Source: UBA11524 sp034104265 (GTDB taxonomy: Bacteria > Bacillota > Clostridia > Christensenellales > Aristaeellaceae). Taken from it: 17,912 bases of DNA. The stretch is taken from contig JAXEEE010000010.1 of NCBI GenBank assembly GCA_034104265.1, positions 1 to 17,912 on the forward strand. Reading direction: 5' to 3'. Below are positions 1 to 7,019 of the stretch, piece by piece. A program made the translations under genes and the position numbers. Every line of letters begins with the position of its first letter. The first letter of the stretch is position 1. The notes below the pieces were generated by a model that did not search any database, was not told the origin of the DNA, and saw nothing but the letters and a program-made list of their open reading frames with translations.

Positions 1-185
1 AAGGTCTGCTCCACCACGGCATTCTCCGGCTGCAGCTGGCTCATGGTCACGGCGTCCGTCCGGACGGAGGTCATGCTCCAGTCCTCCGCCACCACCCAGT
101 ACATCACCAGCGCCAGCAGCAGGTAGATCAGGGTGAACATCCCCAGCCTGCCCCAGCGGCTTTGCTTCCATTGCTTCATGTCCAA
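1..185 (-). CDS. N-terminus of membrane-anchored protein, function unknown (partial)
   Basis: Only about 60 N-terminal residues are in the window; the gene runs off the left edge. The start is a TTG at 183-185, chosen because an AAGGAG ribosome site (197-202 on the plus strand) lies about 11 bases upstream; an in-frame ATG two codons later (177-179) is the alternative but is about 17 bases from that site. The product begins with a basic stretch (KQWKQSRWGRLG) followed by one hydrophobic segment (about residues 16-32, MFTLIYLLLALVMYWVV), then a polar stretch that is probably extracytoplasmic. This is a typical signal anchor or uncleaved signal peptide. Nothing in the visible part identifies the family. 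It lies downstream of spo0A in the same direction but about 570 bases away, beyond a possible terminator, so it is probably a separate transcription unit. Confidence 0.75.
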   Translation of the reverse strand, partial: MDMKQWKQSRWGRLGMFTLIYLLLALVMYWVVAEDWSMTSVRTDAVTMSQLQPENAVVEQT

Positions 186-451
186 GGCGCTTCCGTCTCC
201 TTGCCTGTTATTTCCCGATGCAGTCCAGTTCGCCTGACCACCGCATGCCGACAGCATCCGGCGTTCCGCCCGCGCGGAGAGCCGTTTGCCGTTCCATGCC
301 GCGCAGAGTCTCAAGCTTAGGTATACACCTTTTGACATACTTTCGTAACCCTGCGGCCAAACGCTCCGCCCCATCCTGCCGCATTTTCGGCATATGCCGC
401 TGCATTGCCCGGCATCCGTCCTTGCATGCTGATCATTGGCGACAGCAAAAC

Positions 452-515
452 AATCAGCGCCCTTCCCTGCCGCCTCCCGCCCAAACGGGGGAAGCATTCT
501 GGAAAGGCGCTGATT
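452..515 (-). terminator. Long inverted repeat, possible terminator of spo0A mRNA
   Basis: Arms of 15 bases (452-466 and 501-515) pair with one mismatch; the outer ten (AATCAGCGCC / GGCGCTGATT) are perfect. The 34-base interior can form a smaller GC-rich hairpin. In the minus direction the stem is followed at once by GTTTTGCTG, a short U-tract. It could end spo0A transcription about 240 bases past the stop codon. The long interior and short U-run make this uncertain; it could equally be a small-RNA or attenuation structure. Confidence 0.4.
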
Positions 516-698
516 GACGGAAGCAGCAGGCTGTCGGATCTCAGCCCCTGCTGTACCAGCCCTGATCCTCAGCACGATGGGGTGTCCTTGGCATCGATTG
601 CTCCGGGCGGCTGCCGCAGCGCACTGCCGCGCGGGAGGCAAGGATCCATGGGCATGGCCGATGGCCGGAGCGGAAGCAGCTGCACCGCAGCAGACAGG

Positions 699-741
699 CT
701 TTGCCGGAGCGGGCAGGAACGGTTGCGCTGCTCCGGCAGAG
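699..741 (-). repeat. Inverted repeat just after the spo0A stop
   Basis: Twelve-base arms (699-710 and 730-741; CTTTGCCGGAGC against GCTCCGGCAGAG) pair with one mismatch around a 19-base loop. The hairpin would form in the spo0A 3' untranslated RNA about 12 bases after the stop. No U-run follows on the minus strand, so it is more likely a 3'-end stabilising structure or a factor-assisted terminator than a classic intrinsic terminator. Confidence 0.45.
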
Positions 742-752
742 CCCTCCGCCCA

Positions 753-1529
753 TTACGACACGCTGCGCTGATCCAGGGCCATCCTGTCGGCAATCATGGC
801 GATGAATTCGCCGTTGGTGGGCCTGTCCTCCCGGGTGGCCACCCGGCAGCCGAAGGCCTTGTTCAGCGTTTCGATGCGCCCACGGCTCCAGGCCACCTCA
901 ATGGCGTGGCGGATGGCGCGCTCCACCTTGCTGGCGGAGGTGTTGAACCGCCGCCCGATACCGGGATACAGCTCCTTGGTGATGCGGTTGATCAGATCGG
1001 GATTCTCCACCACCATCTTCACCGCCTCGCGGAGGAACTGATAGCCCTTGATATGCGCGGGAATGCCGATGGTCAGGAACAGGCTGGCCAGCTTCTCATC
1101 CATGCTGACGGTGCGGCCCGGCATGGCCGTGCGGGTGGCGCTCATCACCGGCGCAGCACCGCAGATCTCCTTGATCCGGTTCACCAGCACCGGCATGTCA
1201 AAGGGCTTGACCATATAGTACCTTGCGCCCAGATTCACAGCCCGCGCAATAAAGTCATCCCGCCCCAGGGCGGATATCACGATCGTCTGGGGCATATGCT
1301 CCGGCTGCTGGCGCTGCATTTCCTCCAGGCAGCAGTAACCGTCCATCTGCGGCATGATGATGTCCATCACCATCACGTCCGCGCGATATTTGCCCATGGC
1401 CTCCAGGGCTTCCAGACCGTTCCCGCATTCGGCGCATACACGGATTCCATCCTGCCGCTCCAGGCAGGCCTTCATCGTCCGGCGAAGTTCCGCATTGTCG
1501 TCCACCAGAATGACTTTGATCTCATCCAT
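753..1529 (-). CDS. spo0A: Spo0A, master response regulator of sporulation
   Basis: Product of 258 residues, close to the usual Spo0A length of about 260. The N-terminal receiver domain (1-120) has the acidic pair D10/D11, the phospho-acceptor D56 in VMVMDIIMP, S86 and K108 (VKPF). The C-terminal DNA-binding domain (about 143-255) keeps the hallmark recognition-helix region SKVERAIRHAIEVAWSRG and the PTNGEFIAMIAD stretch. In Firmicutes phosphorylated Spo0A binds 0A boxes to start sporulation and other stationary-phase programmes. The start at 1529 is preferred over an in-frame ATG at 1562 because AAAGGGGAAAAGAG lies just upstream and the protein then begins MDEIKVILVDD, as the family does. 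It appears monocistronic: a terminator lies upstream at 1768-1803 and its own regulatory region is at 1625-1728. The usual upstream partner spoIVB is not next to it. Confidence 0.97.
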   Translation of the reverse strand: MDEIKVILVDDNAELRRTMKACLERQDGIRVCAECGNGLEALEAMGKYRADVMVMDIIMPQMDGYCCLEEMQRQQPEHMPQTIVISALGRDDFIARAVNLGARYYMVKPFDMPVLVNRIKEICGAAPVMSATRTAMPGRTVSMDEKLASLFLTIGIPAHIKGYQFLREAVKMVVENPDLINRITKELYPGIGRRFNTSASKVERAIRHAIEVAWSRGRIETLNKAFGCRVATREDRPTNGEFIAMIADRMALDQRSVS

Positions 1530-1562
1530 ATTCTCTTTTCCCCTTTCCAAACATGAATCCAT

Positions 1563-1574
1563 CCGGACGTCCGG
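1563..1574. repeat. 12-bp perfect palindrome in spo0A leader
   Basis: CCGGACGTCCGG is a perfect palindrome about 35-45 bases upstream of the spo0A start codon, downstream of the predicted -10 box and so inside the 5' untranslated RNA. It may be a protein-binding site or chance in GC-rich DNA; no loop is available for a stable hairpin of this core alone. Confidence 0.3.
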
Positions 1575-1624
1575 CGGGTGCCGCGTCCCGTCATCAAACG
1601 CCCTGCTGCGGCTAATGCAGGTAC

Positions 1625-1630
1625 ATTATA
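1625..1630 (-). promoter_or_regulatory. -10 element of spo0A promoter
   Basis: On the minus strand the sequence reads GCTATAATG, a perfect TATAAT -10 hexamer about 95 bases upstream of the spo0A start codon. The expected -35 position, 17 bases upstream, reads CCACAA and matches the sigma-A consensus poorly. A good -10 with a poor -35 plus nearby 0A boxes fits an activator-dependent promoter. No convincing sigma-H pair (AGGA...GAAT) was found. Confidence 0.6.
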
Positions 1631-1677
1631 GCAAATCTTTCAGGGGCTTGTGGGGATTCCGCGATAACCACCCACGA

Positions 1678-1684
1678 TTCGACA
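1678..1684 (-). promoter_or_regulatory. 0A box 1 (Spo0A binding site)
   Basis: TTCGACA on the plus strand, TGTCGAA in the direction of spo0A transcription, is an exact match to the published 0A box core. It is about 48 bases upstream of the -10 hexamer and 150 bases upstream of the spo0A start. Its position in the noncoding region ahead of spo0A, with a second copy 44 bases away, supports autoregulation. Confidence 0.6.
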
Positions 1685-1721
1685 CAACTTTTCAGTATTG
1701 CCAACCAAATACGCCATGCCC

Positions 1722-1728
1722 TTCGACA
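1722..1728 (-). promoter_or_regulatory. 0A box 2 (Spo0A binding site)
   Basis: A second exact TTCGACA / TGTCGAA in the same orientation as box 1, start-to-start distance 44 bases (about four helical turns). It sits between the upstream operon's terminator and box 1. The heptamer also occurs in coding sequence (4515-4521, 5280-5286, 9073-9079), where it spells Phe-Asp or similar, so a single match is weak evidence; the pair in 51 noncoding bases ahead of spo0A is stronger. Confidence 0.55.
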
Positions 1729-1767
1729 GGATGCCTGCACAACCGCTTGCATCCGGCAGCGCCGCCG

Positions 1768-1803
1768 CATGAAAAAAAGCGGCCGAAAGCCGCTTTTTTC
1801 ATG
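1768..1803 (-). terminator. Intrinsic terminator of the seven-gene run
   Basis: A nearly perfect palindrome: CATG, a run of seven A, GCGGC, a short CGAAA loop region, GCCGC, a run of six T, CATG. It starts 13 bases past the stop of the zinc-ribbon gene. The GC stem followed by a U-run is a textbook rho-independent terminator. The matching A-run on the other side means it could also act in the plus direction. It separates the operon from spo0A. Confidence 0.9.
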
Positions 1804-1816
1804 AAATCCTTGTGGT

Positions 1817-3733
1817 TCAGGGAATATACAGCATGTCGATGGACGTCACCGTGCCGGCGGTATTGAGGTTGTAATCCAGCTGCCAGGTGTGGCTGTCGGC
1901 CGTATCCGCCTGATAGCGGATGATCTTCGTGCCGTCCTCCTGCAGGTAGATCTTGCCCTTGCCGTCGTCCGTCTCATACAGGCCGCGGTTGCCCGAGGGG
2001 CTCTCCACCTGGCCCATGTCCCGGAAGCGGCTGACCACATAGCTCTCCGTGTCGCCCACGGCTGTGGAGCGGGGGCCCTTGAAGGTCGTGTCCGTGAAGT
2101 ACAGCTCCACCAGCACCCAGCCGCTCTTCACCTTCGCCATGACGGCGTAGCCCCAGTGGTAGAGGTACTTCTGGCACGTGCCGTCAATGCCGCTCATGAC
2201 AATCTCCTCCATGCCGGTGCCCTCGCCGTACACCTGCTGGAACTGCTCCCGGGTGGTCTCGTAGAGCTTCAGGCCGTTGACCACGTCGTCCGTAACGGAA
2301 TAGGCCGTCAGGGGCCAGGGCTTGGCCTCGATCTTGTAGAGGATCTCGAGGGTGTTGCTGGCCTTGCCGTAGCCGTTGACCGCCACAGCCTTCAGCGTCA
2401 CATAGCCGCCGGGGAGGTAGAAGGGCTCACCGTCGTAGATGGGGCTGTCGATATCGGGGGTGGAGCCGTCGATGGTGTAGTAGATGGTGATGTCGGTTTC
2501 CTTGTCGCCCTCGGGGGTCTTGGAGGTCTTTTCGTTCTCCAGGCCGGGCTTGAGCCAGATGCGCTGGCGCTGCTTGTAGGTGTTGGGCGCCAGGGAGCTG
2601 CGGGGGGACTGGGGCGAGGGCATGTACACCTTGTAGGAGGCGTTGAGGGGATCGCTGACCAGATCACCGCTGACACACACGGCCCGCATGTCCCAGGTGC
2701 CCTCGTCCAGCACCAGGGGCTCGGTGTACCTGACGCCGTCCTGGGGCAGCTCCGCCTCCGCGTCGAAGGTGTAGTAGATGTCATAGCCCTGGGCAGAGGT
2801 CAGGGTGATGGTCTTCTTCTCCTCGTAGTAGCCTGCGATCAGATCCACCGAGGGGGCCGTAGGCAGCAGCTCCGTGCGCTGGTTGCGGAAGGTCACCTGC
2901 CCGGTCATCTGGTAGGCCAGCAGCATCAGCTCCCCCGCCTCCGGCTCCCGGCCCGTGGCCAGCAGGATGCGGATCATGGCCCGGTAGGCGTCCGGCGCGC
3001 TGGGGGTGATGTTGGTGTAAATGTCGGTGTAGAGGGCCTCGGCGTCCTCCAGGCGGCCGTCAGCCTCGTAGGCGGAGCCCAGCAGCAGCAGGTTGTCCAC
3101 ATCCACCTGATCCGTGCCCTCCAGCTCCCTGGCCTGCTCGAACATGAGGATGGCCTGCTCCACATCGCCGGTGTCCAGGTATTCCTCGCCCACCTCCCAC
3201 ATGGCGGTGGCGTTGGCTTCCTTGCCGAAGCGGGCCAGAATCCGCTGGCCGCCCTGGGTGTTGCTCAGGTAGAGGTAAACGCCCACCGCGCTGACAATCA
3301 TCAGCACAATCAGCACAATGAGCACGTGGGCCCAGTTGATCATGTGGCGGGTGACATTGTGCACCTTGCGCCGGGGAGTGGGGCGGACGTTGACAACAGG
3401 CTCCATCCCCGTTTCGCCATAGACGTTGCGGGCGGGGCGGCTGTAGCCGGACATGGTGTCCAGGGGCTCGCCGTCGGCGTTGTACACCTGCGGGTCGGCA
3501 AAGACTGGGGTTTCCCGGGTCGTGCCGTGAACCGAGGGATCCACATAGATGCGGGACGCGCCGGTCTTGCCGTGGTCGCGGGGAGGGGGCGGCGCCGATT
3601 TTCCCGCCCTGCCCTGGCGGATGCCGCGCACGCCGGCTTCCTCACCGGCCTCGCCGCGGTTCAGCAGCGCGCCGCAGCCGGGGCAGAGAATCTCGTTGTC
3701 ACCGGCATAGCTGCCGCAGTGGGGACAAAGCAT
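1817..3733 (-). CDS. Zinc-ribbon, single-TM, TPR protein with chitobiase-C-like extracellular domains
   Basis: Product of 638 residues with several modules. Residues 3-20 are a zinc ribbon (CPHCG ... CPGCG). Residues about 30-130 are a disordered Pro/Gly/charged linker. Residues about 134-157 form one transmembrane helix (WAHVLIVLIVLMIVSAVGVYLYL). Residues about 175-280 carry TPR-like helices (EEYLDTGDVEQAILMFEQA and following). Two modules (about 303-370 and 410-468) have the chitobiase/beta-hexosaminidase C-terminal pattern, clearest in IYYTIDGSTPD ... YVTLKAVAVNGYGKAS. Residues 475-638 are an unassigned beta-rich tail. With no cleaved signal, the ribbon is expected inside the cell and the TPR and beta modules outside. 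A strong AGGAGGTG ribosome site precedes the ATG. It is last in the run, 36 bases after the HD gene. Similar mixed-domain proteins are common and uncharacterised in Clostridia; no enzymatic residues were seen, so a surface or envelope scaffold is inferred. Confidence 0.9.
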   Translation of the reverse strand: MLCPHCGSYAGDNEILCPGCGALLNRGEAGEEAGVRGIRQGRAGKSAPPPPRDHGKTGASRIYVDPSVHGTTRETPVFADPQVYNADGEPLDTMSGYSRPARNVYGETGMEPVVNVRPTPRRKVHNVTRHMINWAHVLIVLIVLMIVSAVGVYLYLSNTQGGQRILARFGKEANATAMWEVGEEYLDTGDVEQAILMFEQARELEGTDQVDVDNLLLLGSAYEADGRLEDAEALYTDIYTNITPSAPDAYRAMIRILLATGREPEAGELMLLAYQMTGQVTFRNQRTELLPTAPSVDLIAGYYEEKKTITLTSAQGYDIYYTFDAEAELPQDGVRYTEPLVLDEGTWDMRAVCVSGDLVSDPLNASYKVYMPSPQSPRSSLAPNTYKQRQRIWLKPGLENEKTSKTPEGDKETDITIYYTIDGSTPDIDSPIYDGEPFYLPGGYVTLKAVAVNGYGKASNTLEILYKIEAKPWPLTAYSVTDDVVNGLKLYETTREQFQQVYGEGTGMEEIVMSGIDGTCQKYLYHWGYAVMAKVKSGWVLVELYFTDTTFKGPRSTAVGDTESYVVSRFRDMGQVESPSGNRGLYETDDGKGKIYLQEDGTKIIRYQADTADSHTWQLDYNLNTAGTVTSIDMLYIP

Positions 3734-3769
3734 GTCCGCACCTCCTGTCTCATCGGTATCAGGCTCCCG

Positions 3770-4450
3770 TCAGCCCTGCGGGGAACGGGGGCGGTTGTTC
3801 ACCACCTGACCGTTGATCACCAGCGCAAAGCTGCACTTGAGGAACCGTGCCGCCTGTTCGCACATGACGATGCGGCTGTGGTAGATCTGCAGGTACTCCA
3901 TCACGGAGGAGCTGTCATCCATGGTCAGCTCATGGCGGATCACCCGCTCCCTGCGATCCACCTCCACCCGGTTCTCCTGGATGGAGAAGTTCACCCGGTC
4001 GTGGATGTCATCGGGGTCGGGCCTGCCGCCCCTGACGCGGGTCTTGTGGGCGTCGGACTTGTCGCCCAACACCAGCGCCGCCGATACCGCGCTGGATACA
4101 AAGCCGCTCTGCTCCTCATGGTTGCCCACGGCAGTGATGATCTCCATCACGTCGTTCATGTCCATGCCCATGCCCCGCAGGATGGGCAGGAGCATCACCG
4201 CGCCGTTGGGGCCGTGATCGTGGCGGTTGACGGAGTTGCCCACATCATGCACCCAGCCCGCGATGGCCGCCAGCTCTACCTCCCGCTGGGAATAGCCCAG
4301 GGCCCTGAGGATGGAGGAGGCCGTCCTGCTGACGTAGCTGACGTGGCGCGGCCCGTGGTCGGTGTACCCCAGCGCCTCCAGGTAGCGGTTGCCCGCGCGG
4401 ATGAGGGCCTGGATGTCCTCATGCTGCCGGATGTCCTGCAGGGTAATCAT
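3770..4450 (-). CDS. HD-domain metal-dependent phosphohydrolase
   Basis: Product of 226 residues. The HD-superfamily metal ligands are visible: H32/H36 in DHGPRHVSYV, H68-D69 in GWVHDVGNSV, H77/H79 in NRHDHGPNG, H111 in GNHEE and D130 in LGDKSDAHKTRVR. Family members hydrolyse phosphate esters of nucleotides or signalling nucleotides; the substrate cannot be read from sequence, and no GYP motif marks it as a c-di-GMP phosphodiesterase. The C-terminal ~90 residues, after DKSD, look like a small alpha/beta extension. I chose the ATG at 4450 because AAGGAG lies six bases upstream; a GTG at 4477 would add nine residues and overlap the upstream stop (GTGA). It sits between the HEAT-like gene and the zinc-ribbon gene in one tight run. 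Confidence 0.9.
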   Translation of the reverse strand: MITLQDIRQHEDIQALIRAGNRYLEALGYTDHGPRHVSYVSRTASSILRALGYSQREVELAAIAGWVHDVGNSVNRHDHGPNGAVMLLPILRGMGMDMNDVMEIITAVGNHEEQSGFVSSAVSAALVLGDKSDAHKTRVRGGRPDPDDIHDRVNFSIQENRVEVDRRERVIRHELTMDDSSSVMEYLQIYHSRIVMCEQAARFLKCSFALVINGQVVNNRPRSPQG

Positions 4451-4473
4451 GTCCTTCTCCTTGATGCGCGCGC

Positions 4474-5304
4474 TCACTGATCCATGCCGTGGAGCGCGTC
4501 GTAGTCCGGGTCGTTGTCGAACTCCCGGTCGGGGGCCACGCCGCCCAGCATCTCGATGGCGTTGCGCAGCTCGATGAAGTCGATGTAGCCGGTCTTGTCG
4601 TCCCCCGCCGCATCGATCAGATCGGGCAGGGCGCGGTCGTCCCCCAGCTTGCCCAGGTAGCTGGCAAACAGGGCGCGGCGCGACCGGTTCTCACGGAATA
4701 AACGAAGCGCAAGCTGAAAAACCTGCTCGTTGCCAGGATAATCCGCCAGCACGTCCAGCATGGCCTCCTGCCCGGCGGCGTTGGCCTTGGGCAGCGCCTC
4801 CAGCAGGGGCTGCACCACGCAGGCGCCCATGCTCTTGAGGCTGTCCAGGGCGTTGTCGCACAGGTCGTCCCGGTCGGGGCGGTTCATCTGCCAGTCGATG
4901 TAGAGCATCTTGGGCTGGGTGGACTCCATCTCCCGAAGCAGGCCGATGGCAGTCATTCGGGCCTCCTCGGGGGCGCTTTCGTCCTTGAGCAGGTTCACCA
5001 GACGCTTCTCGCAGGGCTTGCCCACCGCCTGAATCTGATCCAGCAGCAGGTCGGGCAGCGGAACGCCCTTGCGCACGTAGTCCACCATCCAGTCCACCAG
5101 ATCCTTGGGATCCTCGAACTGGGTGAAGTACGCGCCGGGGGTCACCCCGTCCAGCCAGCGGGCGGGAGTGTTCAGGAAGGTCATGTACACCCGGGGCATG
5201 TCGGCTTCCATGGCGTCAAAGTTGCGGTACTCCTTGCCGTGCTCCTTCATCCAGCGGGAAGTAAAATCGGCAAAGCGGCTGTCGAAATCAATGCACTTTT
5301 TCAT
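4474..5304 (-). CDS. HEAT-like repeat protein
   Basis: Product of 276 residues without signal peptide or TM segment, so cytoplasmic. Residues 1-85 are an aromatic-rich N-terminal region (RFADFTSRWMKEHGKEY ... YFTQFEDPKDLVDWMVDYV). From about residue 90 come helical pairs of HEAT type: CEKRLVNLLKDESAPEEARM, ALDSLKSMGACVVQPLLEAL, AMLDVLADYPGNEQVFQLAL, LFASYLGKLGDDRALPDLID and a final pair up to about 255. The tail is acidic (DREFDNDPDYDALHGMDQ). Such proteins usually act as adaptors; no catalytic motif is visible. GGAAGGAG lies nine bases before the ATG. The gene overlaps the end of the upstream TPR gene by 17 bases, and its stop lies next to the downstream HD gene, which implies translational coupling. 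Confidence 0.85.
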   Translation of the reverse strand: MKKCIDFDSRFADFTSRWMKEHGKEYRNFDAMEADMPRVYMTFLNTPARWLDGVTPGAYFTQFEDPKDLVDWMVDYVRKGVPLPDLLLDQIQAVGKPCEKRLVNLLKDESAPEEARMTAIGLLREMESTQPKMLYIDWQMNRPDRDDLCDNALDSLKSMGACVVQPLLEALPKANAAGQEAMLDVLADYPGNEQVFQLALRLFRENRSRRALFASYLGKLGDDRALPDLIDAAGDDKTGYIDFIELRNAIEMLGGVAPDREFDNDPDYDALHGMDQ

Positions 5305-6961
5305 CGGTTCTGTCTCCTTCCAGGCTTTGATCGGTCTGCCGCTTCAGGCTGCGCATGACGCGGCTGATCTTCCGTGCGGATACCGGCAGGGCGCGCACAA
5401 CCTTCGCCGCCTCGCCCTCCCGGCCCGTCAGACGCAAATACAATATCTCCATGGCCTTGATCCACTGATAGCCCCTGTCCCCCGTGGCCTCCTGCCGCTG
5501 GGCGGGACTCATCACCTGCCACAGATCCGCCGCGAAAAAGGCCAGCTCCGTGGCCTCGCAGGTGCGGCGGGTCTCGGTCAGCAGATGGGGCAGATACAGA
5601 TGCCACTGGCTGCGGGGCACATTGTCCACCTTCGTCAGCTGGGCGGTGGTCATCCTCTGGCCGATGAGCACGTTCATGGGCGTGTCGTCGCCCATCTCCG
5701 CCAGGCGGATCATGATCCTCTGGCGCACCTCCTGCAGCGTGCCGGGGGCGGTCAGCTGCTCCCGCAGCCAGGCCCGGACACAGGGCGCGTCCTCCGTCCC
5801 GGCGGCGCGGATCGCCGCCAGCTGCACTCCCGCGTCGGGGATGCCCATGCACCAGTCCAGGGTCATGCGCATGGGACTGTCATACCCAAGCAGCGTCTCC
5901 GCCGGGGGCTTCGCGGCCAGGATGGCCATCAGCTCCGTCATGCGCTGCTGTACCGCTTCCGGCGGCAGCGCGCCCATGGGCGGCAGTTCCTCCCCCGGAT
6001 GCCCCGGTGCCCAGGCCAGCAGCAGCTGCGCCCGCTGATCCGTGGGATCCAGCGCCAGAATCCTCCGCCAGCCCTGCAGCGCCTCCTCCCGCCGACCCTC
6101 CTGCCAGTCCAGCGAGGCCAGCGGATGCAAAAGGGCAATGCGGCAGGGCTGACGCTTCAGCCGCGCCGTCAGATACCGCCGCGCTGCCCCCGAGGCCGAC
6201 AGCGTCCATGCCGCCGTAAGGAAGTAATCCTCCCCCGCAGGCTCCGCCGCCATGGCCGCGCACTTCTCCAGCATGCCCAGGGCCGCCCGGGGCTTGCCCA
6301 TGCCGGACAGCGCCACGCTCAGCATGCTCATCGCCCGGACATTGCCCGGCTCCAGCCGCAGCGCCCGGGCCAGCGCCCGGATGGCGTCATGGCCCCGGTT
6401 GTCCGCCAGGGCCAGCAGCGCCAGGGTGATGTGCAGGGGCGCGGGATCCTCCGTCAGACGAATGGCCCGGCGGATCCGGCGCAGGCCCAGCTCCTGCTCC
6501 CCCCGGCGGAAGGCCGTCAGCCCCCGCCGCACCAGCAGTCCCTGCCGCAGCGTACTGCGGCCCTCCGGCTGCTCCAGGCCATCCAGCAGGATGTGGGCTT
6601 CCTCCGCCGCCTCGCTGTAGGGATCCTCCTGCAGGTAGTGGTACAGGCTGTCGCAGGCGGCTTCCCGGCGGCCCAGGGCATGCTGGCATTTGCCCAGCTC
6701 CAGCCAGGACTCCGGCAGCATGTCCTCCCGAGCGCACAGCCGGTACAACAGCGCCGCAGCCTGCTCATAGCAGCCCATCTGCTTCAGCTGCTGGGCCAGC
6801 CGCAGCCAGCCCGCCGCCGAATCCTCCTGCACCGCCGCCCGGCGCAGAAGCACCAGCGCATCCTCCATCCGGCCCCGCCGGCGGTAATCATCCGCGCTGC
6901 GCCGCAGCCGGTAGGCCGGCAGCGCAAAGGGGACCACCTTGCCAAGGGTTTCTTTGCTCAT
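5288..6961 (-). CDS. TPR-repeat protein, function unknown
   Basis: Product of 557 residues, very rich in Ala, Leu and Arg, without signal peptide or TM segments. Tandem TPR-like helix pairs run from about residue 22 to 330, for example DDYRRRGRMEDALVLLRRAA, AQQLKQMGCYEQAAALLYRL, ELGKCQHALGRREAACDSLY, AIRALARALRLEPGNVRAMS and WQEGRREEALQGWRRILALD. The C-terminal 200 residues look helical but not repeat-like and may be a separate adaptor domain. TPR arrays bind other proteins; the partner is unknown. The ribosome site is weak (GCGAGCGTGAT before ATG). The gene starts 58 bases after hslO, with a small hairpin between, and its 3' end overlaps the HEAT-like gene, so the two repeat proteins are probably made together. 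Confidence 0.85.
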   Translation of the reverse strand: MSKETLGKVVPFALPAYRLRRSADDYRRRGRMEDALVLLRRAAVQEDSAAGWLRLAQQLKQMGCYEQAAALLYRLCAREDMLPESWLELGKCQHALGRREAACDSLYHYLQEDPYSEAAEEAHILLDGLEQPEGRSTLRQGLLVRRGLTAFRRGEQELGLRRIRRAIRLTEDPAPLHITLALLALADNRGHDAIRALARALRLEPGNVRAMSMLSVALSGMGKPRAALGMLEKCAAMAAEPAGEDYFLTAAWTLSASGAARRYLTARLKRQPCRIALLHPLASLDWQEGRREEALQGWRRILALDPTDQRAQLLLAWAPGHPGEELPPMGALPPEAVQQRMTELMAILAAKPPAETLLGYDSPMRMTLDWCMGIPDAGVQLAAIRAAGTEDAPCVRAWLREQLTAPGTLQEVRQRIMIRLAEMGDDTPMNVLIGQRMTTAQLTKVDNVPRSQWHLYLPHLLTETRRTCEATELAFFAADLWQVMSPAQRQEATGDRGYQWIKAMEILYLRLTGREGEAAKVVRALPVSARKISRVMRSLKRQTDQSLEGDRTDEKVH

Positions 6962-6977
6962 ATCACGCTCGCAATGT

Positions 6978-7002
6978 CGGGCGGAACCCGCGGCTCCGCC
7001 CG
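6978..7002 (-). repeat. Small hairpin between hslO and the TPR gene
   Basis: Eight-base perfect arms (CGGGCGGA at 6978-6985 and TCCGCCCG at 6995-7002) around a nine-base GC-rich loop, inside the 58-base gap. No U-run follows in the minus direction, so termination is unlikely. It lies just upstream of the TPR gene's weak ribosome site and could mark an mRNA processing or translation-control point. Confidence 0.4.
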
Positions 7003-7019
7003 GAGATAGGCGCCGCTCC

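Larger units (their letters stand above)
186..752. other. Structured gap without a recognisable gene
   Basis: This stretch of about 570 bases lies between the spo0A stop and the partial membrane-protein gene. Open frames on both strands (for example 208-405 minus and 218-517 plus) have no convincing ribosome site, and their translations are rich in Pro, Arg, Ser and Ala, as expected from chance reading of GC-rich DNA. It contains two long inverted repeats (452-515 and 699-741), described separately. A poor -10-like TATACC on the minus strand near 316-321 could serve the partial gene, but its -35 is weak. No tRNA-like fold or riboswitch core was recognised. Confidence 0.5.

Noticed and set aside
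208..405. Minus-strand small frame of 65 codons in the gap after spo0A
   Set aside because: No ribosome site before the ATG, no similarity recognised and basic low-complexity composition; kept as noncoding.
405..1556. Plus-strand open frame of 383 codons across spo0A
   Set aside because: It is antisense to a certain gene (spo0A), and its translation is His/Arg/Gly-rich without any recognisable domain; long antisense frames are common in GC-rich DNA.
1889..4480. Plus-strand open frame of 863 codons
   Set aside because: Antisense to the zinc-ribbon and HD genes, both supported by ribosome sites and domains. Composition (Val, His, Gly, Ala, Leu) is that of a mirror frame.
4515..5286. Further 0A box heptamers at 4515-4521, 5280-5286 (and 9073-9079)
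   Set aside because: All lie inside coding sequence where TTCGAC/TTCGACA spells Phe-Asp; there is no promoter next to them, so they are taken as chance.
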